DNA from: JAJRRS01 sp041402025
Lineage (GTDB): Bacteria; Planctomycetota; Phycisphaerae; Phycisphaerales; Phycisphaeraceae
Assembly (NCBI GenBank): GCA_041402025.1
Contig: JAWKTA010000005.1
Coordinates: forward strand, 1-64,000
DNA length: 64,000 nucleotides
Direction: 5' to 3'
This document shows positions 37,234-46,306 of the stretch, one piece after another. The notes beneath the pieces are model-generated. The model did not search any database, was not told the DNA's origin, and worked only from the letters and a program-made list of their open reading frames with translations. The position numbers were made by a program, and so were the translations under genes. Numbering within the stretch: position 1 is the stretch's first letter; every line of letters starts with the position of its first letter.

Positions 37234-37734
37234 TTAAGGACACGAGAGCGATCTTGGCAGGGTGAAAGTCTCATCGTTGTCATTGACTTGCACCGGTAGA
37301 TTTCTGCGTATCCGGTCAACCCACACAATAAGACCTTCAACAGATGAGCAGGCCTCGTCGGTCGGTTGTCCGTAGCCTTGGGTTGCTTCTTCGAGCCACA
37401 TTTCGAACATTTCTAATTCATGTCCCCGTGCAGACCACCACGAATCGGGCCGGAGTTCTACATCGAATCGATCAGAGGGGAGGATCTGTGTCGGGTGTAG
37501 AGCAAATTCATTTGACAGAACCTTTAAGAATGCCTCCGTGAGTTCCCGGTTTGGCCCGTCTTCGTCGAAGTGTGTGTTATACCAATCATCAAACGACATA
37601 ATTGGGCGGTCCTTTAACCGCCTTTTTACACTCTGTTGGGCACGACGATACAAAAGCGATGTGGCAATCGGTACCAGAACAAATAGCAGCAGACACCAGG
37701 CATACAACCAGAATTCTGTAACCATGGCTTTCAT
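37234..37734 (-). CDS. Membrane-anchored ACP-like (DUF1493-like) protein without attachment Ser
   Basis: 166 aa from ATG 37734 (an alternative ATG is nine bases downstream). Residues 8-26 form a membrane helix (YAWCLLLFVLVPIATSLLY). The cytosolic part has the acyl carrier fold order: helix I LTEAFLKVLSNEF, loop HPTQILPSDRFDVEL, an extended linker with DSWW, helix II HELEMFEMWLEE, and helices III-IV DEACSSVEGLIVWV. The position of the DSL serine reads as HEL, so no 4'-phosphopantetheine site is visible. AT-richer than its neighbours. Resembles DUF1493 proteins. Function unknown. Confidence 0.55.
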   Translation of the reverse strand: MKAMVTEFWLYAWCLLLFVLVPIATSLLYRRAQQSVKRRLKDRPIMSFDDWYNTHFDEDGPNRELTEAFLKVLSNEFALHPTQILPSDRFDVELRPDSWWSARGHELEMFEMWLEEATQGYGQPTDEACSSVEGLIVWVDRIRRNLPVQVNDNDETFTLPRSLSCP

Positions 37735-37780
37735 ACTCGTGCTCGCTGAAATGCGGCACGGGTATTCTCCTGGTTGAGAG

Positions 37781-38572
37781 CTAATACGGGTTGGCAAGCA
37801 GTTCATCCACGCGGACGAACTTGTAGCCGCGTTGCGCGCTCGTCGATCAGGTCGCCCAGCAGGTTGTAGAACTTGTCTTGGCGTTCACCGCCTAAGTGCA
37901 AGAGCAGCAGGTTGGCCATTGAGGCCGTGGCGGTTGGCGGCCTCGCATTCGGGATGTCGGCGAGGATCTGGGTGGACGGGCGGAAGGCGCGTGGCCCTCG
38001 GGCTTCCAGTCGCGGTGCGAGCCGGTGCCGGGCGTGTAGTTAAACAGGACGCAGCCCATCTCGTCGGCCCATTCGGCGTGCTTGGCGTTGTACCACTCGT
38101 AGGGCGGTATGAAATAGACCGGCTTGCCCCGGGGCATCGCGCCGAACGCGCGCAGCTCGTCGATGTTCTGTTGCAGGTCTTCCTTGAACTGTTGCTCGGT
38201 GACGAGCGACTCGTCGCGGTTGTCCCAGGACGCGTAGAGCAGGTGCGCGTGCGAGTGCGGGCCGAGGTAGTGGCCGGCGTTGACGATTCGTTTGAGGTAG
38301 GCGTCGTAGCCGGGCTGCGCGACGTAGTCGCCGGTGACGAAGAATGAGGCCTTGACTTTTTCTTCGCAAGCGTGTCGAGATAATGGCCGTGCCCTCGCCG
38401 CTGTCGCCGCCGTGAAGATCAGCGCGATCTCCTTGCTAGTCGGGTCGCCGCGTGACGCCGCCTTGGATGTAGGTCCAGTCGGGCGGGGCGTAGAGCGGGT
38501 CCATGCAGCCGGTGAGGGTGAGGCAGAGCAGGCCCAGAAAAACAATACGGCCCGGCGGCTGCTTGCCCGCAT
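37781..38572 (-). pseudogene. Polysaccharide deacetylase-like lipoprotein, about three frameshifts
   Basis: ATG 38572 opens a lipoprotein signal that becomes readable one frame over (IVFLGLLCLTLTGC). Then YIQGGVTRRPD, KEIALIFTGGDSGEG (the metal-binding Asp motif), VKASFFVTGDYV, HYLGPHSHAHLLYA (metal-binding His motif HSHxHLL), PVYFIPPYEWYN and NYTPGTGSHRDW. The end, read with corrections, is GYKFVRVDELLANPY at TAG 37781. NodB-type carbohydrate esterase that removes acetyl groups from amino-sugar polymers. Neighbours on the same strand include a GH9 enzyme. Confidence 0.7.
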
Positions 38573-38660
38573 CCCCTCCTCTCAGGGAGGGGCGGGGAAA
38601 GGGTCGTCTTGTAAAAAACCCTATGGCTTGAGGCCCGGCAATGATCGCGTGTTGTCCGCG

Positions 38661-38698
38661 CCCCTCTCCCGGCCTCTCCCCTCGGGGGAGAGGGGTTA
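38661..38698. repeat. 38-bp palindromic dispersed repeat, copy 2
   Basis: Exact reverse complement of the element at 25774-25811, placed between the deacetylase and the GH9 gene. A degenerate relative lies at about 38570-38600. Confidence 0.75.
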
Positions 38699-38719
38699 GA
38701 AAGTTGAAGTTTGTTTTTT

Positions 38720-40290
38720 TCATTCCCACACCTCGACCAGCAGCAGGAGTGATACGGTCCCATCGATGATCGGTTCGTTCGTGGAGAAGTCCGCGAAGGC
38801 GTCATGATACACGCCCGCCTCGGACTGGAATCGCGCGAGCTTGTCCTCGCCGAAGTCGTTGAACTTAAGCCCGTCGTTGATGTCCTTGTAGACCGGGCCG
38901 TCGACGAGGCCGCCGACGGGCAGGTGCTGGATGAGTTCCCAGAACATGTGGTGCGGCTTGCTCGCGGCCACGCCTTGCTCGGGCACGCCGATAACGAACG
39001 ACACGCCCCAGGGGTTACGCCCGAAGTCAATCGCGCCTCGGCGGCCAGCGCGCGGTAGGTCGTGTCGCCCGTCATTTTCTCGTAGAGCTTCGCCTGCGTC
39101 GCGAAGGCGACGACGTCATTCGTCGAGCACCAGACCAAAGGCGTGCCTAAGCGGTAGGGGTTTTTCTCCGCTTCGAGGCCAGGCGTTCAAGCCCTTCGCG
39201 GTAGTAGCCACGCGAGTCTTTTTTGTGTCGCCTCGTCGGCGTGCGGGTACAGCCGGTAGTGCGCGAGATTGACGTAGGGGAAGAACTCGTAGTGCCCGTG
39301 TCGGCCGTGGCCCATCCACTTGCTGCTTCCCGCCTCGTCGGCGAACCGGACCGCCTCATTTAGAAACGCGCGGTCGCCCGTTGCGATGAAAGTTCGGTGG
39401 CCGCCCATTCGGGTCATCGAGGGTAGGTGCTCTCGCCGTAGTAGTACGGGGCGCACTGGGACGGACATCGCGCAGCCGGGGTTAGCCTTGGCGAGCGCGT
39501 AGGTGATTGGCATGATCGATATCACCCGCGAGCGCGGCGGCGGCAGCGGTGCGCCCCGGCCAGGTTCGCCAGGCCGGACGATGCGTTTCTGTGTTTGGGC
39601 CCCTCGGGCTGCCCGGTCCTGGCCACGCCGAGCGCGGCCCGCCAGGCCGTGCCCGTAATCGGATTGATCGTCGTGCCACAAAGTCGCAGGTGGCAGGTGG
39701 TCGCGGTCATCGCCGATCTGCACGTAGATTGTGTCCGGTGCCAGGTTGATCCGCCGCATCAGGTCCGCGCTGATCCGCCTCGTCTTTCGCGGACGCGAGT
39801 AGAGCGCGCGACGCAGTAACGATGTGATCATGTGCTTGAGCCGGTCCCCCGCATCGTGCCACCCGCCGCGCAGGTCGACGCGCGCGTTGGTAATCGTATC
39901 GATCGCGTCTTCCTGATGGCAAAGCTCTTTCGTGACCGGGTTGAACCCGCAACGCTGCAATTGCATGAACTCGAGCAGCTTCGCCGGTACGTCGCTATAC
40001 GCATCGTCCCCGATCCGAAACGGCAGCGACTCAACACTGTAACAACTACTTTGTATTCGCCGGTCTCCCGGGATCGGAAAAGTCCAGCCGGTAGTTGTGC
40101 ACGCAAACGGCCCCCACGCGCGCGTCCTCGCCGATGTCCGCCGAGAACTCCCCGACCATGAATTGCCCGCCAGCGGCGCATCGCTCGACAGGACCGCGAT
40201 CTTCGGGTCGTTAGGCAGGTACCCGATCTGGTTGGCGCGTATCCAGACGCCGTCGGCGGGGGCCGGGATGGTGATGAACAACAACACAAC
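38720..40290 (-). pseudogene. Glycoside hydrolase family 9 enzyme, many frameshifts
   Basis: Endo-type beta-glucan hydrolase (GH9) with an N-terminal Ig-like domain. The first domain begins WIRANQIGYLPNDPKIAVL after a hydrophobic export signal. Catalytic domain landmarks follow in changing frames: DLRGGWHDAGD (catalytic Asp pair), FIATGDRAFLNEAVRFADEA, WMGHGRHGHYEFFPYVNLAH, TNDVVAFATQAKLYEKMTGD, and the family end FQSEAGVYHDAFADFSTNEP (catalytic Glu region), stopping at TGA 38720. About ten indels interrupt it. Motifs are undamaged, so indel errors or very recent inactivation. The start lies near 40290-40320. Confidence 0.75.
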
Positions 40291-40410
40291 GAACTGGATG
40301 ATCGTGACCGGTCACAAAAGTCATTTCACATACTCCGGCAATAGGCGTTGCCGGGTATTGTAAACCGGGAGTTGGTTCGGTGGCGGCGCGATGCAGCACC
40401 GATTAACCGG

Positions 40411-40450
40411 GCCAGGACGGCTATATGGCACCGCCATCCTGGCGGGGTGC
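40411..40450. repeat. Dispersed hairpin repeat, copy 2
   Basis: GGCTATATGGCACCGCCA followed by TCCTGGCGGGGTGCTG; the reverse complement of the first hairpin and ATATAGC linker at 33676-33710 with a few mismatches. Confidence 0.6.
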
Positions 40451-40503
40451 TGTGCACCGCAACGGCCGGGTACGCGGGCACGTTGTTCAGGTTTTATTTG
40501 TTA

Positions 40504-41481
40504 TCACGCCGACGGCGGCCAGGCGTAGATTTCGTCTTCGTGGTAGGGCTGGATGAACTCGGCTTCGGTGACGCTCATGGTGATGTCGTATTCGAGCGTG
40601 GTTTCGACCTTGGGCCCGGTGAAGGTGCCGGCGGTGGGTGCGGCGTAGCCGGGGGTGGGCGACGCGGCGACGGCGATGTGGCGGTTGCTCACGGCCAGGC
40701 CCGTCGTCGGGTCGTAGCCGCGCCAGCCCGCGCCGGGCAGATAGACCTCGGCCCAGGCGTGCAGCTCGCGGTGGCTGTCGTCCATGGCGTCGAAGGCGTA
40801 GCCGGAGACGAAGCGTGCGGCCAAACCCACGGCGCGGCAGGCGTCGATGTAGAGCATGGCGACGTCGCGGCAGGCGCCCTCGCCGCGTTCGAGGGTTTTA
40901 GTCGGGCTCCAGGGTTCGCCGGTCGGCCGGACGATGTGGCGGATGCGGTCGCGCAGGTGGCGGGCCAAATCCGAAAGGAAGTGGACGGTGTGGTTGTCGC
41001 ACTGGTGGCGGATCTGCCGTGTGAGCGCATCGACGACCGGGTGCGGGAAGGCGCGCTGGCGGTAGTGCTCGGCGGCGGAGCGGACGGGTTCTTCGTAGAC
41101 GGCGGGGAGCGTCTCGACGCCGCGGTCGACGATGATGAAGTCGAAGGGGTTATCGACGAGGCATTCGACGACGGAGCGCGTGGTGAGGGTCAGCCCGCTG
41201 TGCTGCTGGTCGAACCAGAACCAGTGTCGGATGTTGCCGTGCAGGTCCAGGCAGTGCGTGTGCCGCGCGGGGATGGGGTCGCAGTGGATGCTGAAGCAGA
41301 CGAGGCGCTGGTCGAAGCTGCTGCGTGGCTGGAGGCGCACGACGAGCTGGTCGAGGCTGACCGGCGCGGAGTAGGTGAAGCGCGTCTGATGGGTGATGTC
41401 GTACCTTCTGGGTGCGACGGGGCTTGAGCGGCGTGGTTTGGAAGATGTTTCGGGCATGCGTGTGTCTGCGGTGGCGGTCAC
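40504..41481 (-). CDS. Transglutaminase-like protein of the ATP-grasp/alpha-E operon
   Basis: 325 aa from GTG 41481, which overlaps the upstream stop (GTGA) and has AGGGGAA before it; the open frame extends further but into the next gene. N-terminal beta domain (RYDITHQTRFTYSAPVSLDQ) followed by a transglutaminase core: catalytic Cys in RGEGACRDVAMLYID, His in RELHAWAEVY, Asp in GYDPTTGL. Third gene of an operon with the alpha-E protein and a circularly permuted ATP-grasp enzyme, a combination proposed in comparative work to make and remove peptide bonds on an unknown substrate. Confidence 0.9.
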   Translation of the reverse strand: MTATADTRMPETSSKPRRSSPVAPRRYDITHQTRFTYSAPVSLDQLVVRLQPRSSFDQRLVCFSIHCDPIPARHTHCLDLHGNIRHWFWFDQQHSGLTLTTRSVVECLVDNPFDFIIVDRGVETLPAVYEEPVRSAAEHYRQRAFPHPVVDALTRQIRHQCDNHTVHFLSDLARHLRDRIRHIVRPTGEPWSPTKTLERGEGACRDVAMLYIDACRAVGLAARFVSGYAFDAMDDSHRELHAWAEVYLPGAGWRGYDPTTGLAVSNRHIAVAASPTPGYAAPTAGTFTGPKVETTLEYDITMSVTEAEFIQPYHEDEIYAWPPSA

Positions 41482-42464
41482 TGTTGGTTCCCCTGCAAGG
41501 CGGCCATGTAAGGCTCGGCCGCGGGTCCGAATTGAAAGAAGCAGTCGTTCATGGCTTTGTCGATGTCGTTGAGCTTGAGCTGAACGCTGTCGAGGTATTC
41601 GTGCAGGCCGGCGGCCATGATCTCGTCGATATCGCCGAAGAGAAGCTCGCTGCGCAGGCGGCCGAGCCTTCGGCGGAGGACGTCGGTGGCGGGCGTTCCG
41701 GGGCCGATGAGGTTGGTGATCGCCTGTTCGGCGCGGAGCAGGCAGTAGGTGAGTGAGCGTGGAAAATCGGGGTCGAGTATGAGGAAGCCGGCGACGTGTT
41801 TGGGGACGATCGGGCCGTGCTTCTGGCGGTACATTTCCAGCGCGCCGGCGGAGCGGAGGAGGGCCGCCCACTGGACGATGTCGGTCGCGCCGCCGACCTC
41901 GGCGGGTGAGGGCAGCAGGAGGAAGTATTTGACGTCGAGTATGCGTGAGGTCTTGTCGGCGCGTTCGAGCATGCGGCCGAGGCGGCAGAAGTTCCAGCCG
42001 GTGGCGTGGCTCATGGTGGCGTCGGTGGTGGCGGCGAAGAGGAGGCTGCCGGCCTTGATGGCGGTGTAGAAGCCCTGCGGCCGGTCGGCGCGGATGGCGT
42101 CGTCGGCGACCTGCTGGACCATGATGTTCAGGGCGTTGATCTGCTGCCACATTTCGCTGGTGATGGTTTCTCGGATGGTGCGCGCGTTCTCGCGTGCCGC
42201 TGCGACGCATGCGGCGATCGAGTTGGGGTACGACTTGTCGAGCGTGAGGAAGCGCATCACGTCCTGGCGGGAGGCCTGTTGGTTGCGTTTAAAAAAGTCT
42301 TCGGCGTCGCCGGTGACGGAGATCAGCGGCAGCCATTGTTCGTCTGTCGCGCCGGTGCGGTCCAGCGTCAGCTGCAGGTTCACATCAATGAACCTGGCGA
42401 TGTTCTCGGCCCGCTCGATGTAGCGGCTCATCCAGTAGATCGAGTTGGCGACACGGCTGAGCAA
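41478..42464 (-). CDS. Alpha-E domain protein
   Basis: 328 aa from ATG 42464. All-helical alpha-E domain (DUF403): MLSRVANSIYWMSRYIERAE is the signature N-terminus, followed by ENARTIRETITSEMWQQIN and a long helical body. The catalytic role is unknown. Overlaps the transglutaminase gene by four bases and follows the ATP-grasp gene by 13 bases, so the three are translated together. Confidence 0.9.
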   Translation of the reverse strand: MLSRVANSIYWMSRYIERAENIARFIDVNLQLTLDRTGATDEQWLPLISVTGDAEDFFKRNQQASRQDVMRFLTLDKSYPNSIAACVAAARENARTIRETITSEMWQQINALNIMVQQVADDAIRADRPQGFYTAIKAGSLLFAATTDATMSHATGWNFCRLGRMLERADKTSRILDVKYFLLLPSPAEVGGATDIVQWAALLRSAGALEMYRQKHGPIVPKHVAGFLILDPDFPRSLTYCLLRAEQAITNLIGPGTPATDVLRRRLGRLRSELLFGDIDEIMAAGLHEYLDSVQLKLNDIDKAMNDCFFQFGPAAEPYMAALQGNQQ

Positions 42465-42477
42465 TCCTTCACCGATC

Positions 42478-43935
42478 CTAAATAGCGCCGACCGGTGACA
42501 GCTCGGGGTCCACGACCCAGGTGTCCTTGGTCCCGCCGCCCTGCGAGGAGTTCACGACGAGCGAACCCTTGCGCAGCGCGACACGTGTGAGCCCGCCGGG
42601 CAGGACGTAGACCTCTTTGCCGAACAGGATGTAGGGGCGCAGGTCGACGTGCCGGCCCTCGAGGCGGTCGCCCACGACGGTGGGGACGCGCGACAGCGAG
42701 AGCGTCGGCTGGGCGATGTAGCCGGCGGGGTCGGCGCAGATGCGTTCGGCGGTCTCGGCACGTTCTTTTTCAGAGGCGTGCGGGCCGACCAGGATGCCCT
42801 TGCCGCCGGCCTCATTCGCGGGCTTCACGACGAGCTTGTCCAGGTTCGACAGGACATAGGCGCGGTCGTCTTCACGGGCGCACAAGAATGTTTCGACGTT
42901 GGGCAGGATCGGGTCCTCATTGAGGTAGTACTCGATCATACGGGGGACGAAGGCGTACATGACCTTGCTGTCGGCGATGCCCGCGCCCGGCGCGTTGGCG
43001 AGCGCGACCCGGCCGGCGCGGTAGACGTCCATGATCCCGGGCACGCCCAGCGCGGAGTTGGGGTTGAAACATCGCGGGTCCAGGAACGCGTCGTCGATCC
43101 GGCGGTAGATCACGTCCACGCGTTGAAGCCCGAGCGTGGTCTTCATCATCACGTACCCGTCGTGCACGATCAGGTCCGAGCCTTCGACGAGCGGGACGCC
43201 CATCTGCTGGGCGAGGTAGGCGTGCTCGAAGTAGGCGGAGTTGAAGATGCCGGGCGTGAGCACGACGGTCTGCGGGCGGTCGACCGCGTCGGGGGCCATG
43301 TATTCGAGCGTTGAGAGCAGGCGTTCGGCGTAATCGTCCACGGGCCGGATCGACTGCACGCCGAACAGGCGCGGGAACGTCTGCTTCAGGACGCGGCGGT
43401 TTTCCAGGACGTAGGACACGCCGGACGGGCAGCGGAGGTTGTCTTCGAGGACGTAGAACTCGCCGTCGCTGTTGCGGACGAGGTCGATGCCGCTGATGTG
43501 GCACCACACGCCGCGCGGGGGTTTGAGTCCCATGCAGGCTTTGAAGGTGGGGTTGTTCAGCTCGACGAACTCACGCGGGATGACGCCGTCGTTGAGGATG
43601 TGCTGTGGGCCGTAGACATCGCCGAGGAACAGGTTCAACGCCTGGATGCGTTGATAGAGCCCGGCCTCGACGCGGTCCCAGGTCTTTGCCTCGATGATGC
43701 GCGGGACGACATCGAAGGGGATGATGCGTTCGGTCTGCAGGTCGTCGCCGTAGACGTTGAAGGTGGTGCCGGACTCGAACATGGCGAGTTCTGCGGCGTG
43801 CTGGCGCTGGACGAGTTCATCGCCCTCCAACTCCGCGAGGCGGTCCATGAGTGGGACGGCGCTTGGGCGGGGAAGCCCGGAGCTTTCGACCAGCTCGTCG
43901 AAGAAAAGATCGGTCGTGTATCCGTCCAGCACCAA
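42478..43935 (-). CDS. Circularly permuted type 2 ATP-grasp ligase
   Basis: 485 aa from TTG 43935, or GTG three bases on, after CAGGAG. Combines an N-terminal DUF404-like and a DUF407-like part: LNLFLGDVYGPQHIL, FVELNNPTFKACMGLKPP, YVLEDNLRCPSGVSYVLENR (metal- and nucleotide-binding Glu/Asn), GSDLIVHDGYVMMKTT, LVVKPANEAGGKGILVG, and ending FGKEVYVLPGGLTRVALRKG. Proposed to ligate amino acids or peptides using ATP. First gene of the operon. Confidence 0.92.
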   Translation of the reverse strand: MVLDGYTTDLFFDELVESSGLPRPSAVPLMDRLAELEGDELVQRQHAAELAMFESGTTFNVYGDDLQTERIIPFDVVPRIIEAKTWDRVEAGLYQRIQALNLFLGDVYGPQHILNDGVIPREFVELNNPTFKACMGLKPPRGVWCHISGIDLVRNSDGEFYVLEDNLRCPSGVSYVLENRRVLKQTFPRLFGVQSIRPVDDYAERLLSTLEYMAPDAVDRPQTVVLTPGIFNSAYFEHAYLAQQMGVPLVEGSDLIVHDGYVMMKTTLGLQRVDVIYRRIDDAFLDPRCFNPNSALGVPGIMDVYRAGRVALANAPGAGIADSKVMYAFVPRMIEYYLNEDPILPNVETFLCAREDDRAYVLSNLDKLVVKPANEAGGKGILVGPHASEKERAETAERICADPAGYIAQPTLSLSRVPTVVGDRLEGRHVDLRPYILFGKEVYVLPGGLTRVALRKGSLVVNSSQGGGTKDTWVVDPELSPVGAI

Positions 43936-44193
43936 GTGGGTCTCCTGCCAGCGCCTTAAAAACGCGCACGCATACGGATAACCGTCGGCATCCTGCCCAT
44001 TAATTAAGCCCCGGGGGCCGTTGTAGCGTCCTTGCTGCGGTTACGGGATATTTAGAACAAACGGCATGCCAGCGCAGGTGTCGTGGCTTGTGGGGGCGCG
44101 GGGTCAGATCAAAACCTTTATATGGTTCCGCTATCCCGGGGGTTGTGCCGATCGGGTGCGGATGCGTGTTTTGCAGTCGCGTGATCCGAAGCG

Positions 44194-45675
44194 TCAGGGC
44201 CGGGGCAACTCGTAAAGGTTGAAGGATTCGCCGCCTGGGATCAGTTTTGCATCGGCGGGCACTTTGAGTTCGGACCCGGCGTTTCCCGGTGGGCCGTGGC
44301 CGTCCGGCCCCGGCGGTGGGGGGCGTCTATCCATAGCCGGGCCGGGTTTTGGCTCAAGGATGAGCACGCGGGCATATTGTGTGAACGCGTCATCGGGTAT
44401 CCGTGACCAGCTCACCGGCGTGTGCATCACAAGCCCGGCCCAGAACTCGACGCCGTGCGGAGCGACGATGAGGGTGCCGGCCGGGTCCGGGACCTGATCG
44501 CGCATGCGGTTTAATTCATTGAACGCGGAGGTGGAAAGCACCGGGCCGAGCATCATCATGGGTGATATCAGCGCCAAGGGCACGGTTACCGCGACCAGCG
44601 CGTGTGCGGGCCAGCGCGCTTTGCCGGCCTCGGCCCGCCTGGCCATCACAAAAGCAACCAGCACCGCGCCGGGCACGGGCGACATCAGCATGAACCGCAG
44701 CGCGTAGTCCCCCTGCAGGAACGGGAAGGTCAGCATGGCCACCGCCACGGCCGCGCCTGTGACCACCGCGCGGTCGCATCGCATCACGTCCCGGTCACGC
44801 CAGGCCTGGCGGACTACCAGCACGAGCAGGCTGTAGATGACCACCGAGGCGGCGACGGTTGGCGGGGACAACCGCAGTTGGCCCGCATGGATCACGCGCC
44901 ACGGCGTGCCGAGCAGGTAGACGGTGCGTACCGGTTCCAGCCACAACATGGCGCCGATCAACGCGGCCGCGAGTCCCGCCATGCCCCCCAGCACGATCAT
45001 GTCTGTTCGGGTGGGCCGGAGGCTGTCACCGGCGAGCCTGTACGCGATCGCGGTCGCGCCGAGCATGACACACGTCACGCCGAACGCGCCGATGTGCGTC
45101 AACCCGGATAGCAAAATAAAAAGGCACAGCAGGCCCCACCGCCGCACACTCGGCCGGTGTGCCATGGCGTTGCGCATCGCCCAGAGCGCGAACACCATCC
45201 AGACCAGCCCGAGCGAGTTTTTCTGGAAGTCCGACGCCATGCGCATGATCGGCGGCGACATGACCGCCAGCACGGCCGCCGCGGCGCAACCGGGCAGGGC
45301 CTCTCGTCTGCCGGATGACCAGGCGTACCCCAGCATCATGATCGGCAGCGCCGACCAGGGCTGCGCCACGCCGTCGATCAGCCTCGACGAGAAGATGACC
45401 GCGTCGTTCAGCGTAGAGCCTGTAATGAACCGGATCAGGTGGGCGAGCAACGAGTTGAGCCAGAAGAAAAGCGGCAGGTCGTGAAACATCAGCTTGCCGT
45501 GTTCGATCAGCCACCACGTCTGCAGGGGGTAGTAGGCCCCGTCCATCCCCGGCGTGAGTGTGTGGCGGAAGTTCAGCCAGAGCCGTGCGGCGGTGACGGT
45601 GATCAGGATGGCGGACGCGGTCAGCACCCACGCGCGTCGGTTATTCGGTGGCCCTTTCAAGCGGGATTGGGTCAT
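44194..45675 (-). CDS. Multi-pass membrane protein, glycosyltransferase-C-like architecture
   Basis: About 493 aa from ATG 45675 with GAGGTGG upstream; a GTG nine bases earlier is the alternative. Ten or more membrane helices. After the first helix comes LTPGMDGAYYPLQTWWLIEH, an acidic loop in the position of the catalytic Asp of GT-C enzymes, then a helical body and a short soluble C-terminal domain with Pro-rich loop (DRRPPPPGPDG). This fits dolichyl-type or membrane mannosyltransferase-like proteins, but a family assignment is not possible by eye. Confidence 0.55.
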   Translation of the reverse strand: MTQSRLKGPPNNRRAWVLTASAILITVTAARLWLNFRHTLTPGMDGAYYPLQTWWLIEHGKLMFHDLPLFFWLNSLLAHLIRFITGSTLNDAVIFSSRLIDGVAQPWSALPIMMLGYAWSSGRREALPGCAAAAVLAVMSPPIMRMASDFQKNSLGLVWMVFALWAMRNAMAHRPSVRRWGLLCLFILLSGLTHIGAFGVTCVMLGATAIAYRLAGDSLRPTRTDMIVLGGMAGLAAALIGAMLWLEPVRTVYLLGTPWRVIHAGQLRLSPPTVAASVVIYSLLVLVVRQAWRDRDVMRCDRAVVTGAAVAVAMLTFPFLQGDYALRFMLMSPVPGAVLVAFVMARRAEAGKARWPAHALVAVTVPLALISPMMMLGPVLSTSAFNELNRMRDQVPDPAGTLIVAPHGVEFWAGLVMHTPVSWSRIPDDAFTQYARVLILEPKPGPAMDRRPPPPGPDGHGPPGNAGSELKVPADAKLIPGGESFNLYELPRP

Positions 45676-45766
45676 CGGGTCCACCTCGCGGGTAAGCCTG
45701 TGAGATACGTCGTCCGCCGCGGCGTGCCGGCTATTGTAGATACGTTGCCGGGTTATCGCGCGGTTC

Positions 45767-46198
45767 TTACACGCGAGACTCGAACGCGGCGGGGTAGTGG
45801 CGGACGATCGGGTCGGCGTCGGGCGGGAGGTTGACGGCGATCACATCGAAGCGGATGGGCTTGTTTTCGAGCCTGTAACGGCGTGCGATCTGCGCGGCCA
45901 GTGCGGTGAGTTTGTGTTGCTTGGTTTTGTTGACGCGCAGCTCGGGCATGGCATCAGCGCGCTCGGCGGTCTTGACCTCGATGATGGCGACGGTGCGGCT
46001 GTCGGGCGTGAGCGCGACCAGGTCGACCTCGCCGAAGCGGTTGCGGAGGTTGCGGGCGATGATTTTGTAGTTGTTTTGCTTGAGGAAGTCGGCGGCGGCT
46101 TGTTCGCCGCGCGCGCCGGTGGAAGTTCGGCGTTGGCGTTTGAGGCGGAGGGTATCGAGGAATGTTGTCAGACGTTGCAGGGGAGAGGGGTTTGGCAT
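45767..46198 (-). CDS. YraN family (UPF0102) endonuclease-like protein
   Basis: 143 aa. Restriction-endonuclease-like fold: GARGEQAAADFLKQNNYKII, then ARNLRNRFGEVDLVA with Glu and Asp of the metal site, IIEVKTAE (ExK), and QHKLTALAAQIARRY. Length and motifs are typical of YraN. Function is not settled; often near genes of DNA or cell-surface maintenance. Confidence 0.9.
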   Translation of the reverse strand: MPNPSPLQRLTTFLDTLRLKRQRRTSTGARGEQAAADFLKQNNYKIIARNLRNRFGEVDLVALTPDSRTVAIIEVKTAERADAMPELRVNKTKQHKLTALAAQIARRYRLENKPIRFDVIAVNLPPDADPIVRHYPAAFESRV

Positions 46199-46306
46199 GG
46201 TGGGCGGCTTTTAGCGGCGCGATGCCATGAATCGATTGCGGACATGGATGCCCCGTGGCTATCTGAAGATTGCGCTAAGCCGCAAGCGGCTTCATCAAAC
46301 CGCTGA

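Noticed and set aside
41482..42210. Upstream extension of the transglutaminase frame
   Set aside because: It lies inside the alpha-E gene; the GTGA overlap with AGGGGAA is a better start.
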